Assembly: GCF_902729445.1 (NCBI RefSeq) | Contig: NZ_CACVCE010000005.1 | Coordinates: forward strand, 45,558-109,557 | Length of the DNA: 64,000 nucleotides | Direction of reading: 5' to 3' | DNA from: Magnetospirillum sp902729445 | GTDB lineage: Bacteria; Pseudomonadota; Alphaproteobacteria; Rhodospirillales; Magnetospirillaceae | In this document: piece after piece, positions 1 to 8,509 of the stretch | Layout of the letters: every line of letters begins with the position of its first letter | How positions within the stretch are numbered: position 1 is the first letter of the stretch | Translations under genes and position numbers: made by a program | The notes under the pieces: model-generated | Told to the model about the DNA's origin: nothing | What the model saw: the letters and a program-made list of their open reading frames with translations, nothing else | The model's database searches: none

Positions 1-42
1 GATCCTGAGTCGAAGAAGGAACGCGAATAGGCTTTGCGTGTC

Positions 43-1461
43 TCAAGAAAGGCCGCCGCGTCCGGTGCGATGCCGGAGAAGGTGCGCGCGTGCCGCGATG
101 CCCAGCGCCAGGGTCAGCAAAAGCGTCGCCGCGGCGAAGGTCGTGCGCGTTCCGGCCGCGATCGCCGCCGGAGCGGCCAGGGTGATGTCGCCGCCTCCCG
201 CCCCGAAGGCGAAGATCGCCCCCATCACCGAGGCCCCGGTGATCAGGCCCAGATTGCGCGACAGGCTCAGCATCGCCGAAACCGCGCCGCGCTGATCGGC
301 GTGGATGCCGGTCATGATGGCGGTGTTGTTGGCCACCTGGAACAGGGCGTAGCCGGTGGTGACGAGTGCCAGCGGCGCCAGATAGCCGCCGATTCCCCAC
401 ATTTCAGGGATCACGGCCAGGGCCAGGCAGCCCATGGTCATCGCCGCCAGCGCGCCGACCATCATCCGCCGCGAGCCAAGGCGATCGACCGCCCGGCCCG
501 CCGGCAACCCGGCCAGCGCCGCGACGACCGGTCCGAACGCCAGGGCCAGGCCGGCCATGGCCGTCGGCAGGCCCAACCCGTGGGCCAGGTGGAACGGCCC
601 CACCACCAGCGTCGCCATCATCACCGTCGCGACCACCGCGCTCATGCCCAGGCTTGAGCCGACCAACGGGCTGCCAAGAATAGCCGGCCGGATCAAGGGC
701 GAGGCGACCTTGGTCTGGCTCCGCAGGAACAGCCCGCACCCGACGGCCGACGCCAGCAGCAAAGCGAGATTGAGCGGCCCGAAATCCCCCTGCCCATTGG
801 TCATCGCCAGCGCATACGAGGCAAGGCTGGCGCCCAGCAGCAAGGTGCCGGGGACATCGAAGCCGGGTCGCTCGGTCGGGATATGGTCGCGGGGAAGGGC
901 GCGGCGGGCCAGGGCCAAGGTCAGTCCACCCAGCGGCGCGAGGACCAGGAAGATGGCTCTCCAGCCCAGTTCGGCCACCATGATGCCGCCCAGGGCCGGC
1001 CCCAGCGCGGTGCCGGCCGCCGACATGGTCGCCAGCAGCCCCATGGCGCTGCCGGTCCTGGCCTTCGGCACCGTTTCCCCGACCAGCGCCACCGAAAGCG
1101 CCATCATGATGGCCGCGCCCAGCCCCTGCGCCGCGCGGGCGGCGATCAGCACGTCCAGCGTCGGGGCCAGCCCGCCCAACACCGAAGCCGCCGAGAACAG
1201 GGCGATGCCGACCAGCAGCAGGCGTCGGCGGCCGATGATGTCGGCCAGCCGGCCCACGCTGACGATCAAGGTGGTGATGGCCAGCAGATAGGCCAGGACG
1301 ATCCACTGGACGTCCTGGAACGAGGCCGCGAATGTCCGGGCCAGAACCGGCAGCGCCACGTTGGCGATGCTGGTGCCCAGCGACGGCAGCAGCATGGACA
1401 GCGACAGGCTGGCCAGGCTCCATGGCAGGGGAACGGGTTGGGTTGAGGTGATCCGGGGCAT
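43..1461 (-). CDS. MFS drug/metabolite exporter, DHA2-like
   Basis: This is an inner-membrane major facilitator transporter of about 472 residues, probably a proton-driven exporter. Hydrophobic helices run throughout. The loop after the second helix carries the MFS signature GRLADIIGRRR, and a second copy follows mid-protein as GRAVDRLGSRR. A GxxxGPALGG-type antiporter motif C is visible in helix 5. The start at 1461 is chosen because a strong AAGGAGG lies 5 bases upstream (1467-1473); the upstream in-frame ATG at 1509 has no ribosome site. It is divergent from a LysR regulator that probably controls it. The substrate cannot be read from sequence. Confidence 0.9.
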   Translation of the reverse strand: MPRITSTQPVPLPWSLASLSLSMLLPSLGTSIANVALPVLARTFAASFQDVQWIVLAYLLAITTLIVSVGRLADIIGRRRLLLVGIALFSAASVLGGLAPTLDVLIAARAAQGLGAAIMMALSVALVGETVPKARTGSAMGLLATMSAAGTALGPALGGIMVAELGWRAIFLVLAPLGGLTLALARRALPRDHIPTERPGFDVPGTLLLGASLASYALAMTNGQGDFGPLNLALLLASAVGCGLFLRSQTKVASPLIRPAILGSPLVGSSLGMSAVVATVMMATLVVGPFHLAHGLGLPTAMAGLALAFGPVVAALAGLPAGRAVDRLGSRRMMVGALAAMTMGCLALAVIPEMWGIGGYLAPLALVTTGYALFQVANNTAIMTGIHADQRGAVSAMLSLSRNLGLITGASVMGAIFAFGAGGGDITLAAPAAIAAGTRTTFAAATLLLTLALGIAARAHLLRHRTGRGGLS

Positions 1462-1532
1462 CTCGGCCTCCTTGGAAGGAATGGTCTCCTTGAAGGTAAG
1501 GCCTGGCATGACATGGCGGAACGCGCAGCATT

Positions 1533-1549
1533 CGCACTGTATTCGTGCG
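1533..1549. promoter_or_regulatory. Candidate LysR operator between divergent genes
   Basis: The intergenic region between the exporter and the LysR gene holds a perfect inverted repeat, CGCAC-N7-GTGCG. Size, spacing and position suit a LysR-type binding site acting on both promoters. The role is inferred from position. Confidence 0.5.
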
Positions 1550-1579
1550 TCCGGCGCCCTATTAGGTTAGGATGGCGTC

Positions 1580-2512
1580 ATGGCGATGCCCGATCTCAAT
1601 CTGCTGGTGACCCTGGACGTGCTGCTTGCCGAAGGCAGCGTCGCGCGGGCGGCCAAACGTCTGCGCCTCAGCCCATCGGCCATGAGCCGGGCGCTGGGCC
1701 GCCTGCGCGAAACCACCGGCGATCCGCTGCTGGTGCGGGCCGGGCGCGGCCTGGTGCCGACGCCTCGGGCTGTGGAACTGCGCGACCGGGTTCATCACCT
1801 GGTGCAGGACGCCGAAAGCGTGCTGCGTCCCGCCCAGGCGGTGGATCCGGAGCGGCTGGTCCGCACCTTCACCCTGCGCACCAGCGAGGGGTTCGTGGAA
1901 AGCTTCGGGGCGGATCTGGTGGCCCGTGTCGGCGCCGTCGCGCCCGGCGTGCGTCTGCGCTTCGTGCCCAAGCCCGACCGGGGCAGCGGGCCGCTGCGCG
2001 ATGGCGACGTCGATCTGGAAACCGGGGTGGTGGGGGCGATGACCGGCCCTGAAGTGCGGGCTCAGGCCCTGTTCCGCGACCGCTTCATCGGTGTGGTCCG
2101 CCCTGACCATCCGCTGGCCGGGGAGGCGATCACCGCCCAGGCCTATGCCGCCGGCCGGCATGTTCTGATATCCCGCGACGGCCGTGACGAGGGGGGCATC
2201 GACGGGGCCTTGGCCGCCCTGGGGCTGGAACGGAAGATCGCCGCCATCGTCGGCGGCTTTTCCGGCGCGGTGGCGCTGGCCCGCGGTTCGGACCTGATCG
2301 CCACCGTTCCGGAACGCCATACCGTGGCCTTGCGGGCGGGGATGGCCTTCTTCCCCGTGCCCCTTTCCCTGCCCGAGGTCACCGTAAGTTTGCTGTGGCA
2401 TCCCCGACTGCATGCCGATCCCGCCCATCGCTGGCTGCGCGGTCTTGTTCAGCAGACCTGCGCGTCCAATAGGGGGTGCTCTGACCGTGCGGGCGCCGGT
2501 ACGCCTGGGTGA
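1580..2512 (+). CDS. LysR-family transcriptional regulator
   Basis: A 310-residue LysR-type regulator. Residues about 5-65 form the winged helix-turn-helix, with the typical SVARAAKRLRLSPSAMSRAL recognition region. The rest is a two-lobed effector-binding domain of the periplasmic-binding-protein fold. The last roughly 15 residues are low-complexity and may be poorly structured. A purine-rich AGGTTAGGA lies 8-9 bases before the chosen ATG; a second ATG two codons later is an alternative start. Divergence from the MFS exporter suggests it controls that exporter; its ligand is unknown. Confidence 0.9.
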   Translation: MAMPDLNLLVTLDVLLAEGSVARAAKRLRLSPSAMSRALGRLRETTGDPLLVRAGRGLVPTPRAVELRDRVHHLVQDAESVLRPAQAVDPERLVRTFTLRTSEGFVESFGADLVARVGAVAPGVRLRFVPKPDRGSGPLRDGDVDLETGVVGAMTGPEVRAQALFRDRFIGVVRPDHPLAGEAITAQAYAAGRHVLISRDGRDEGGIDGALAALGLERKIAAIVGGFSGAVALARGSDLIATVPERHTVALRAGMAFFPVPLSLPEVTVSLLWHPRLHADPAHRWLRGLVQQTCASNRGCSDRAGAGTPG

Positions 2513-2749
2513 AAATAACCGGCGCCCGTTCAATCTGTGAGACTCATTGAATCTAGGACGTTTTTCGAGATGCTCTCGGGCCGCCGAGGGCATCACCGGC
2601 GCCGCCTCGCGTCCGTTTCGCTCCATCGTGTGTGGAATTACAACTTTGGTCGTGGTTCACTATCAGTCTGCCTGTGGCAGCCAGCCAGGCTGGGCCGTTT
2701 CGATGGTCTTGGGGGCCGACTGGAGTGGGGTGTAAAGGATCGGTGCTGC

Positions 2750-3799
2750 ATGCGTGGAGGCTGGTTCGTCACATTTCTGCTGGCGCTGACGTTGTCGGCA
2801 ATCGGGGCTTCCGTGGCTGCTGCGGACAAGCGTCTGCGCGTGCTGGCTTGGCCCGGATACGCCGATTCCGACTTGGTAAAGGCGTTCGAACAAAGCACCG
2901 GGAGCCGTGTCGAGGTTTCGATCGTCGATAACGACGCCCAACTCTGGGAACGGGTCAACCAGAACGATGGCGGCGATTTCGACGTCTTCGCCGTGAATAC
3001 CGCCGAGTTGCAGCGTTACCTCGACAAGGGATTGGTGGCGCCCATTGACGAAAGCGCGATCCCAAATATCGCCCACCAATTGCCGCGATTTCGCGATATC
3101 GCCGAGGTACCTGGCTTGACCCGAGGTGGAAGGCGCCAAGCGGTGCCCTATACCTATGCCGAGATGGGGCTGATTTATGACCCCGGCCAGGTGGATGCGC
3201 CGCCGACCTCCATTGCCTCGCTGTGGGATCCCCGGTACCGGGGCAAGGTGCTGCTGTACAATGGCGGCAGCCACAATTTCTCATTGGCCGCCCAGATTTT
3301 GGGAAACCGGAATGTCTTTCAGCTTCAACAGAGCCAATGGTCCGATGCGGTCAATCAGTTGATCGACATGCGGCGCAATGCCGGAGCCTATTATACCCAG
3401 CCAGAGGAGTCGGCGGCGCTTTTCAGGCAAAAGCATGCGGCGATCATGTTTGCCAATTACGGCTCGCAGCAAATCAAGTTGTTGAAATCATCGGGCATCG
3501 ATGTCGGCTATGCGATCCCCAAAGAGGGCGCGTTGGCCTGGTTGGATTGCTGGGTGATCGTCGGCAGGGCCCGCGATATCCCCCTTGCCCATCAATGGAT
3601 CGACTTCATGCTGGGACCCGCCGCCGGGCAGGCATTGCTTGAACGCCAAGGTCTCGCCAACACCACATCGCCATCGCCCTTCGTGGCGGATTCTGACCAT
3701 ATCATCTGGCTGGAGCCCGTGGAGAACGTTTCACGCAGGGAATTGTTGTGGGAGCGCATCATGGCCGGCTACCGGGCCAGCAAGGTGCTGGTACAATGA
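2750..3799 (+). CDS. Polyamine-type periplasmic binding protein (PotD/NspS-like)
   Basis: A 349-residue extracytoplasmic binding protein with a Sec signal peptide in about residues 1-24 (cleavage near ASVAAA). The mature part begins RLRVLAWPGYADSDLVKAF and continues in the PotD/PotF spermidine/putrescine-binding pattern, including VPYTYAEMGLIYDP and a late DFMLGPAAGQALLERQG. The start at 2750 follows a weak AAAGGA and gives a proper signal peptide; the reading frame is open upstream without one. No ABC permease or ATPase gene is nearby. Its stop overlaps the start of a membrane diguanylate cyclase (ATGA), as in NspS-MbaA-type polyamine sensing, so a sensory rather than transport role is inferred. 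The ligand is unproven. Confidence 0.85.
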   Translation: MRGGWFVTFLLALTLSAIGASVAAADKRLRVLAWPGYADSDLVKAFEQSTGSRVEVSIVDNDAQLWERVNQNDGGDFDVFAVNTAELQRYLDKGLVAPIDESAIPNIAHQLPRFRDIAEVPGLTRGGRRQAVPYTYAEMGLIYDPGQVDAPPTSIASLWDPRYRGKVLLYNGGSHNFSLAAQILGNRNVFQLQQSQWSDAVNQLIDMRRNAGAYYTQPEESAALFRQKHAAIMFANYGSQQIKLLKSSGIDVGYAIPKEGALAWLDCWVIVGRARDIPLAHQWIDFMLGPAAGQALLERQGLANTTSPSPFVADSDHIIWLEPVENVSRRELLWERIMAGYRASKVLVQ

Positions 3800-5511
3800 G
3801 TTTTGGCTATGCCGCTCGCCTTGGCTGGGTGCTGACGATATCCTGCATCCTTATTACCGGAATTATCGGGCTTTATGCCTATCGAGCCAGCAATGACCTG
3901 CTGGTCGCCGGCGCCATCGAGGCGCTGTCGGTCAATGCCGTGGTGATGAAGGACCGCCTGTCAGCTCTGCGTCGCAATGTGGCCCGAGACTTGGGCGTGC
4001 TGGCAAATCACCCATCCAGCCGCGCCGTTTTGCAACAAAATCAGGGCCGCCCGGTCGCTGACGTCGAAGCCTTATTCAAGCTGCTGATGCAGCAAAACCC
4101 GTCCTATCTGCAGATTCGCCTTATCACGGAACACGATTTCGGGCTCGAATTGGTGCGCGTCGATCGAGACCTGGAAGACCTGGTAAGCGTGACCGGCGAC
4201 GAGCTTCAGGAAAAGGGGCATTTTCTCTATGTCTCGGAAACGCTGAAGCTAAAGTCTGGCGAGATCTATATTTCGCCGATCGTTATTAATCACGAGCGCG
4301 GTTCCCACGCCGGCCTGCACCAGCCCACCTCGACCTTTGCGACCCCGGTCGTCGATAACGACGGTCGGGTGCTTGGCGTGATCGTGCTGAACCTTGACCT
4401 GAACAATGCGTTCCATGCGCTCACAGCCGATTTGCCCCGCCATTTCCGGCACTTCCTGACCAACCAGCTCGGAGATTTTCTGATCCATCCGGATCCGAGC
4501 CGGGCCTTCGGGTTCGATCGTGGCCAGCGGATCCTGGTGCAAGACGAATTTCCGGCTACGGCGGCGCTGATCGATAGCGCGACAGTCAACAACATCGTGG
4601 AGACCCAAACCAACGACTCGGAAGGTCATTCGCTGGTCACGATTTTCATTCGGGATACCGATCCGATGTTTTTCGGGGCCAACACGCTGTTCCTTGGCGT
4701 GGGCGCCCCCAGGGAACTGGTGCTCGTCAAAGCCGACGAAATGGGACGGACCATTCTGGTCATCATCGGGGCGATCTCTTTCGGGGGTGTTCTGCTGGCG
4801 GTGGCGCTGGCGCGCTATATGACATTGCCCATAAACCGGTTGACCGACGCAGTCAGGCACTTCGAGGTCAACCGCGACATTTCCGCCCTGCCAACCGAGC
4901 GGACCGATGAACTGGGACAATTGGCGTGTAGCTTCCTGGACATGCAAAACAAAATCCGCCAGCAATTCGAGCAGTTGCAAAAAAGCAATGCGGAAATGGA
5001 GACCCTGGCGCAGCATGATGCGCTGACCGGTCTATTCAATCGCAGAAAGCTGGACGAGACGTTGGAATGCGAATTCGCCCGTTCCCAACGATTCGAGAAC
5101 GCGATATCGGTGATCCTTCTCGATATCGATCATTTCAAATCGGTCAATGACATCTTTGGCCATCAGGTCGGCGACGCCGTTCTGCGACATTTGTCCGATG
5201 AACTTAAGGGACAAATCCGGGAAACCGACATGCTCGGTCGTTGGGGCGGAGAGGAGTTTCTGATTATTTGTCCCGGAAACGATCTGGACGGCGCGACCAT
5301 GCTGGCCGAGAAACTGCGTCGGATCGTGCGCGAGTGCGAATTCCCGATGGTCGGCAGAAGAACGTGCAGCTTTGGCGTCGCAAGCCGCCATCCGGGCGAA
5401 CGGGAAAATGAACTCATCGCAAGGGCCGACGCCGCCCTTTACCAGGCCAAGCGTCAAGGTCGCGATCGTGTCGTTCAGGCCAATGGTGCGGAACGAAGGG
5501 TGAGTTCGTAG
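3796..5511 (+). CDS. Membrane diguanylate cyclase, Cache-HAMP-GGDEF
   Basis: A 571-residue inner-membrane enzyme expected to make c-di-GMP from two GTP. Order: TM helix about 8-28, a large periplasmic double-Cache sensor about 30-315, a second TM helix about 317-338, HAMP about 340-390, then a GGDEF domain. The active-site motif is GGEEF at residue 484, and the inhibitory I-site RxxD (RETD) lies exactly five residues before it, so the cyclase should be active and product-inhibited. No EAL domain is present, unlike MbaA. The ATG at 3796 overlaps the stop of the upstream binding protein, so the two are translationally coupled and the binding protein probably docks on the Cache domain. Confidence 0.92.
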   Translation: MSFGYAARLGWVLTISCILITGIIGLYAYRASNDLLVAGAIEALSVNAVVMKDRLSALRRNVARDLGVLANHPSSRAVLQQNQGRPVADVEALFKLLMQQNPSYLQIRLITEHDFGLELVRVDRDLEDLVSVTGDELQEKGHFLYVSETLKLKSGEIYISPIVINHERGSHAGLHQPTSTFATPVVDNDGRVLGVIVLNLDLNNAFHALTADLPRHFRHFLTNQLGDFLIHPDPSRAFGFDRGQRILVQDEFPATAALIDSATVNNIVETQTNDSEGHSLVTIFIRDTDPMFFGANTLFLGVGAPRELVLVKADEMGRTILVIIGAISFGGVLLAVALARYMTLPINRLTDAVRHFEVNRDISALPTERTDELGQLACSFLDMQNKIRQQFEQLQKSNAEMETLAQHDALTGLFNRRKLDETLECEFARSQRFENAISVILLDIDHFKSVNDIFGHQVGDAVLRHLSDELKGQIRETDMLGRWGGEEFLIICPGNDLDGATMLAEKLRRIVRECEFPMVGRRTCSFGVASRHPGERENELIARADAALYQAKRQGRDRVVQANGAERRVSS

Positions 5512-5644
5512 CCCGTGCCAAGGGCACAAGATCGGGCTGTGTCGGATCAGGGCGTTTGCCTGCCCGCAACCGACCGGACCGGTCCATCACGCCCCTGCGG
5601 ATCACTCGGTAGCATCGGGCCTGATCTGCAACAAGCCCGATTTC

Positions 5645-5779
5645 TTGTCCCACGGAAAAAGAGATCGGCCGGTACCGTGCGGTATCGACCGTAAGCTCAA
5701 GTGCTTGAAAAGAAAGGGTGGCGGAGGGAGAGGGATTCGAACCCTCGGTAGAGGTTTACCCTCTACGACGGTTTAGCAA
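5645..5779. repeat. Left attachment repeat with truncated tRNA-Ser 3' part
   Basis: These 135 bases repeat 16628-16762 in the same orientation with six mismatches; the inner 81 bases (5699-5779) are identical to 16682-16762. Positions 5719-5779 are the 3' 61 bases of a tRNA-Ser(GCT) on the minus strand (anticodon loop, variable arm, T arm, acceptor, CCA). They then switch abruptly to unrelated sequence, so this copy cannot fold as a tRNA. Identity ends in the anticodon loop, which marks the likely crossover region. Confidence 0.93.
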
Positions 5780-5829
5780 GGCGCCTGAAACGCGCTTGTT
5801 TACAGGGTTTATTGCGGCTGATATCATTT

Positions 5830-5848
5830 TTGTCCCAGCATTGTCCCA
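5830..5848 (+). repeat. TTGTCCCA tandem motifs, left end (candidate integrase arm sites)
   Basis: TTGTCCCA occurs at 5830-5837 and 5841-5848, directly before the integrase start, and again at 5645-5652 inside the left repeat. The same octamer recurs at the other end of the element. Short repeats clustered at both ends fit arm-type binding sites for the integrase; this role is inferred. Confidence 0.45.
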
Positions 5849-6975
5849 TGGGATTCGCCATGCCGCGCATCAGAACCCGCAACGGCCGCCATACCGCCGA
5901 AGTCCGCTATAAGGGCGTGGTGATCGCCCAGACCTTTCACAGCAAGACCGCCGCCGACGTATGGGGCAAAAAGGTCGAGGTCGCCATCGAGGCGGGCAAG
6001 TGGCCCGACCCCGACTTGATCCCGCCGCACCTGCGCGGCAAATGGGGTCTGGTCGAGGCGGAGGCCGCCCCCATCGACGACAGCCAACCGCACCCCGGCT
6101 GGACCTTGGACCAGGCGTTGGACCATTACCTGCGCACGGTGACCGAGGGCAAGAAGGGCTATCAGCAGGAAAAGACCCGCATCGCCTGGTGGCGCCGCCA
6201 GGACTTGGCGGCCAAGCGCCTGGACGAGGTGACGCCCGAAGACATTCAGGCCCATGTCGGCCGCCGCATGGCCGAGGGCCGGGCCAGCAGCACGGTCAGG
6301 AACGAGGTGTTCCTGATCTCGGGCCTGTACGAGGTGGCGCGCGAACGCCCGACCCAGAACGGCTGGGGCCTGACCGACCTGGTCAACCCGGCTCCCCTCG
6401 TCCGCCTGCCCGAACCGCCGGCCCCGCGCAAGCGCCGGTTGGAGGACGCCGAACACGACGACGGCCAAGGCGAGGAGGTCCGCATGCTAGACGCGGTACG
6501 GGCCGGCGCCGATGGCGAGGAAATGGCCCTGGTGTGCATCCTGGCCTTGGATACCGGCATGCGGCTGTCCGAATTGCTGGACATCCGCGTCGGCCAGATC
6601 AAGCGCACCCGTGGTGGCCGCTATATCCAACGCCCCGATTCCAAGAACGGCCACGCCCGCAAGGTGGTCCTGACCAGCCGCGCCGCCGCGACCCTGGACA
6701 CCCTGCTGGCCGCCCTGCCCAAAGACGCCGCCAAAGATCGCCGCCTGTTCACCCTGGATGCCAACCAGGTCGATTACCGTTGGCGCTCCGCCCGCAAGGC
6801 GGCCGGCGTGATCGGGTTGCATTTCCACGATTTGCGCCACGAGGGGCTTTCCCGCATGGCCGAGAAGGGGCTGACCATCGGCGAGTTGGCCGAGCAGTCC
6901 GGGCATCGGACGGCGCAGGTGTTGCTACGTTACGTGAATGCGAAGGTGTCGGAGGTGGCGAAGAAGCTGGGGTGA
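5848..6975 (+). CDS. Tyrosine site-specific integrase
   Basis: A tyrosine recombinase of about 375 residues that should cut and join DNA at the flanking tRNA-Ser repeats. The N-terminal part is an arm-binding and SAM-like core-binding region. The C-terminal catalytic domain shows the conserved residues: Arg in DTGMRLSEL, His and Arg in HDLRHEG, a second His in SGHRT, and the nucleophile Tyr in LLRYVN close to the end. Start is 5848 (MGFAMPRIRT) or 5860 (MPRIRT); no clear ribosome site separates them. The gene sits about 70 bases inside the left repeat. Its base composition is host-like and GC-rich, unlike the cargo operon beside it. Confidence 0.93.
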   Translation: MGFAMPRIRTRNGRHTAEVRYKGVVIAQTFHSKTAADVWGKKVEVAIEAGKWPDPDLIPPHLRGKWGLVEAEAAPIDDSQPHPGWTLDQALDHYLRTVTEGKKGYQQEKTRIAWWRRQDLAAKRLDEVTPEDIQAHVGRRMAEGRASSTVRNEVFLISGLYEVARERPTQNGWGLTDLVNPAPLVRLPEPPAPRKRRLEDAEHDDGQGEEVRMLDAVRAGADGEEMALVCILALDTGMRLSELLDIRVGQIKRTRGGRYIQRPDSKNGHARKVVLTSRAAATLDTLLAALPKDAAKDRRLFTLDANQVDYRWRSARKAAGVIGLHFHDLRHEGLSRMAEKGLTIGELAEQSGHRTAQVLLRYVNAKVSEVAKKLG

Positions 6976-7372
6976 GGGGGCTGGATCGCGGCTAGATCGG
7001 CTGTAATGCAGTCGTGAATGAGCCCGAAGGGGACTGGCAGGTTTTGGGAAAACGTGTAGAACAGCAGTCGGTCCTTTGATGCCTCTGGCAGTGATCTGCG
7101 TGCATGGCCTGTGCTCGACTTCGCACGGGCTTAAGGAGCCGGAAGGGGCGCGCCGTATACAAGCTATGTCAGTCCTAGGCCGACGAGGTGGCCAAGGCAA
7201 ACGCCGGCTCCTCAATCTCTTCAGCTTTACGAGCAATTTCCACAAGGCTGCGCCCGACCGGAGAATATAGAGATTGGCGCGCTACTTTAACTGACCTATC
7301 ATTGCGGACTTCGCGGCCATCCTAACTGCCACTATCTCTGCGGCGATACGGCACGGTTGCGACGGAGGGAGC
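6976..7372. other. Intergenic region upstream of cargo operon
   Basis: About 400 bases without a convincing gene. Composition shifts here from GC-rich integrase DNA to lower-GC cargo DNA. It holds a 9-bp inverted repeat, AGGAGCCGG at 7134-7142 and CCGGCTCCT at 7204-7212, which could base a folded leader RNA, and the operon promoter described separately. Confidence 0.5.
7274..7302 (+). promoter_or_regulatory. Putative sigma-70 promoter of cargo operon
   Basis: TTGGCG at 7274-7279, a 17-base spacer, and TATCAT at 7297-7302, about 70 bases before the first gene. The hexamers are reasonable and the spacing ideal, but the call rests on sequence match only. Confidence 0.45.
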
Positions 7373-8509
7373 ATGGAAACAGCGATCGCCAGACAGATTA
7401 GCCGGTGCGCGCGCGAGCAGGAGATACCAACTGTTGCGCTCCGGCGGATAGAGCCGCTGACCGAGGCAATCGCGCGATTTCCATCGACCCGTTACTACGG
7501 CAGCAAGCGTAGATTGTTGGGTTGGATGTACGGGCATCTTGCCGGATTACGCTTTGAAACCGTACTCGACGCCTTCGGCGGAACTGGTTCTGTTTCGTTG
7601 CTGTTTAAGGCAATGCGCAAGCAAGTTACCTATCATGATGGTATGCGCTTCAACGAGGATGTTGCACAAACTTTGCTTGCGGATGATCTGGCGTTTGCCC
7701 GCACTGAGCTTGAATCGTTACTGGCAAGCGTTAGTCCATGCACCGCAACAATAGCGCGCCGGTTTGACGGGGTATTCTTTACAGCCGCAGAAAATTGCTG
7801 GCTCGACGGGTTTATCGAGGCCCTCGCGGAAGCAGCGCTGAGCGCCAAGTATGTCGCGCTATCGCGCTATTTGCTCTACCAGGCATGCCTCAAGAAGCGT
7901 CCATTCAATCTGTTCCACCGCGCCAATCTAGGCCTGCGGACAAGAAGCGGTGTGAAGCGTAGCTTCGGTAATGCCGTGACCTGGGAGCGTAGTTTTGCGG
8001 ATCACATGGTTCAGGCCTATGACGAATTGGCCCGGCTAGCGTTACCGCGCACGCGTTGTGCAAGCATTCTACCGGCAAGTGATCCAAATCTGATTTCACC
8101 AGGCTATGACCTTGTGTATGTCGATCCTCCATATATCAATCGCGAACAGCGCTATAATCGCGATGATTACTGGCGTCGCTACCATTTTCTTGAGGGACTG
8201 GCATGCTACCAGAACTGGGAAGAACAGATCGATCCCGCTTCTGAGATCGGGCTTTTTCCGGCCCCTGACTGGTTCGGAGAATGGGGGCGCATCGGCGCGT
8301 TCAAGGATCGGTTGTTCTCGTTCGTCGATGCGCATCGACGTTCGATCGTAGTTTTGTCCTATGTCTCGGGCGCGCATCCATCCGAGGCAGAAATAAAAGC
8401 TCATTTTGAGGACAGATTTTCCGAGGTATCAGTGCATTCTGCGCCTCATCACCACGCATTAAGCAAATCGCGCAAGCGAGAGCTCCTTTTTATCGGGCGA
8501 CCTAAATGA
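7373..8509 (+). CDS. D12-class DNA adenine N6-methyltransferase
   Basis: A 378-residue S-adenosylmethionine-dependent methyltransferase expected to methylate adenine N6 in a specific DNA site. It has the D12/Dam layout: RYYGSKRRLLG at 40-50, the AdoMet loop AFGGTGS (about 67-73), a helical target-recognition insert in the middle, and the catalytic DPPY at 251-254. The ATG follows GGAGGGA by a few bases. It is the first gene of a four-gene operon, and its stop overlaps the next start (ATGA). No recognisable restriction endonuclease follows. The codons are visibly less GC-rich than in flanking genes, indicating transfer. Confidence 0.92.
   Translation: METAIARQISRCAREQEIPTVALRRIEPLTEAIARFPSTRYYGSKRRLLGWMYGHLAGLRFETVLDAFGGTGSVSLLFKAMRKQVTYHDGMRFNEDVAQTLLADDLAFARTELESLLASVSPCTATIARRFDGVFFTAAENCWLDGFIEALAEAALSAKYVALSRYLLYQACLKKRPFNLFHRANLGLRTRSGVKRSFGNAVTWERSFADHMVQAYDELARLALPRTRCASILPASDPNLISPGYDLVYVDPPYINREQRYNRDDYWRRYHFLEGLACYQNWEEQIDPASEIGLFPAPDWFGEWGRIGAFKDRLFSFVDAHRRSIVVLSYVSGAHPSEAEIKAHFEDRFSEVSVHSAPHHHALSKSRKRELLFIGRPK

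Noticed and set aside
5718..5912. Frame beginning MAEGEGFEPSVEVYPLRR
   Set aside because: It reads through the duplicated tRNA-Ser 3' fragment; this peptide is a known artefact of translating tRNA-Ser complements.
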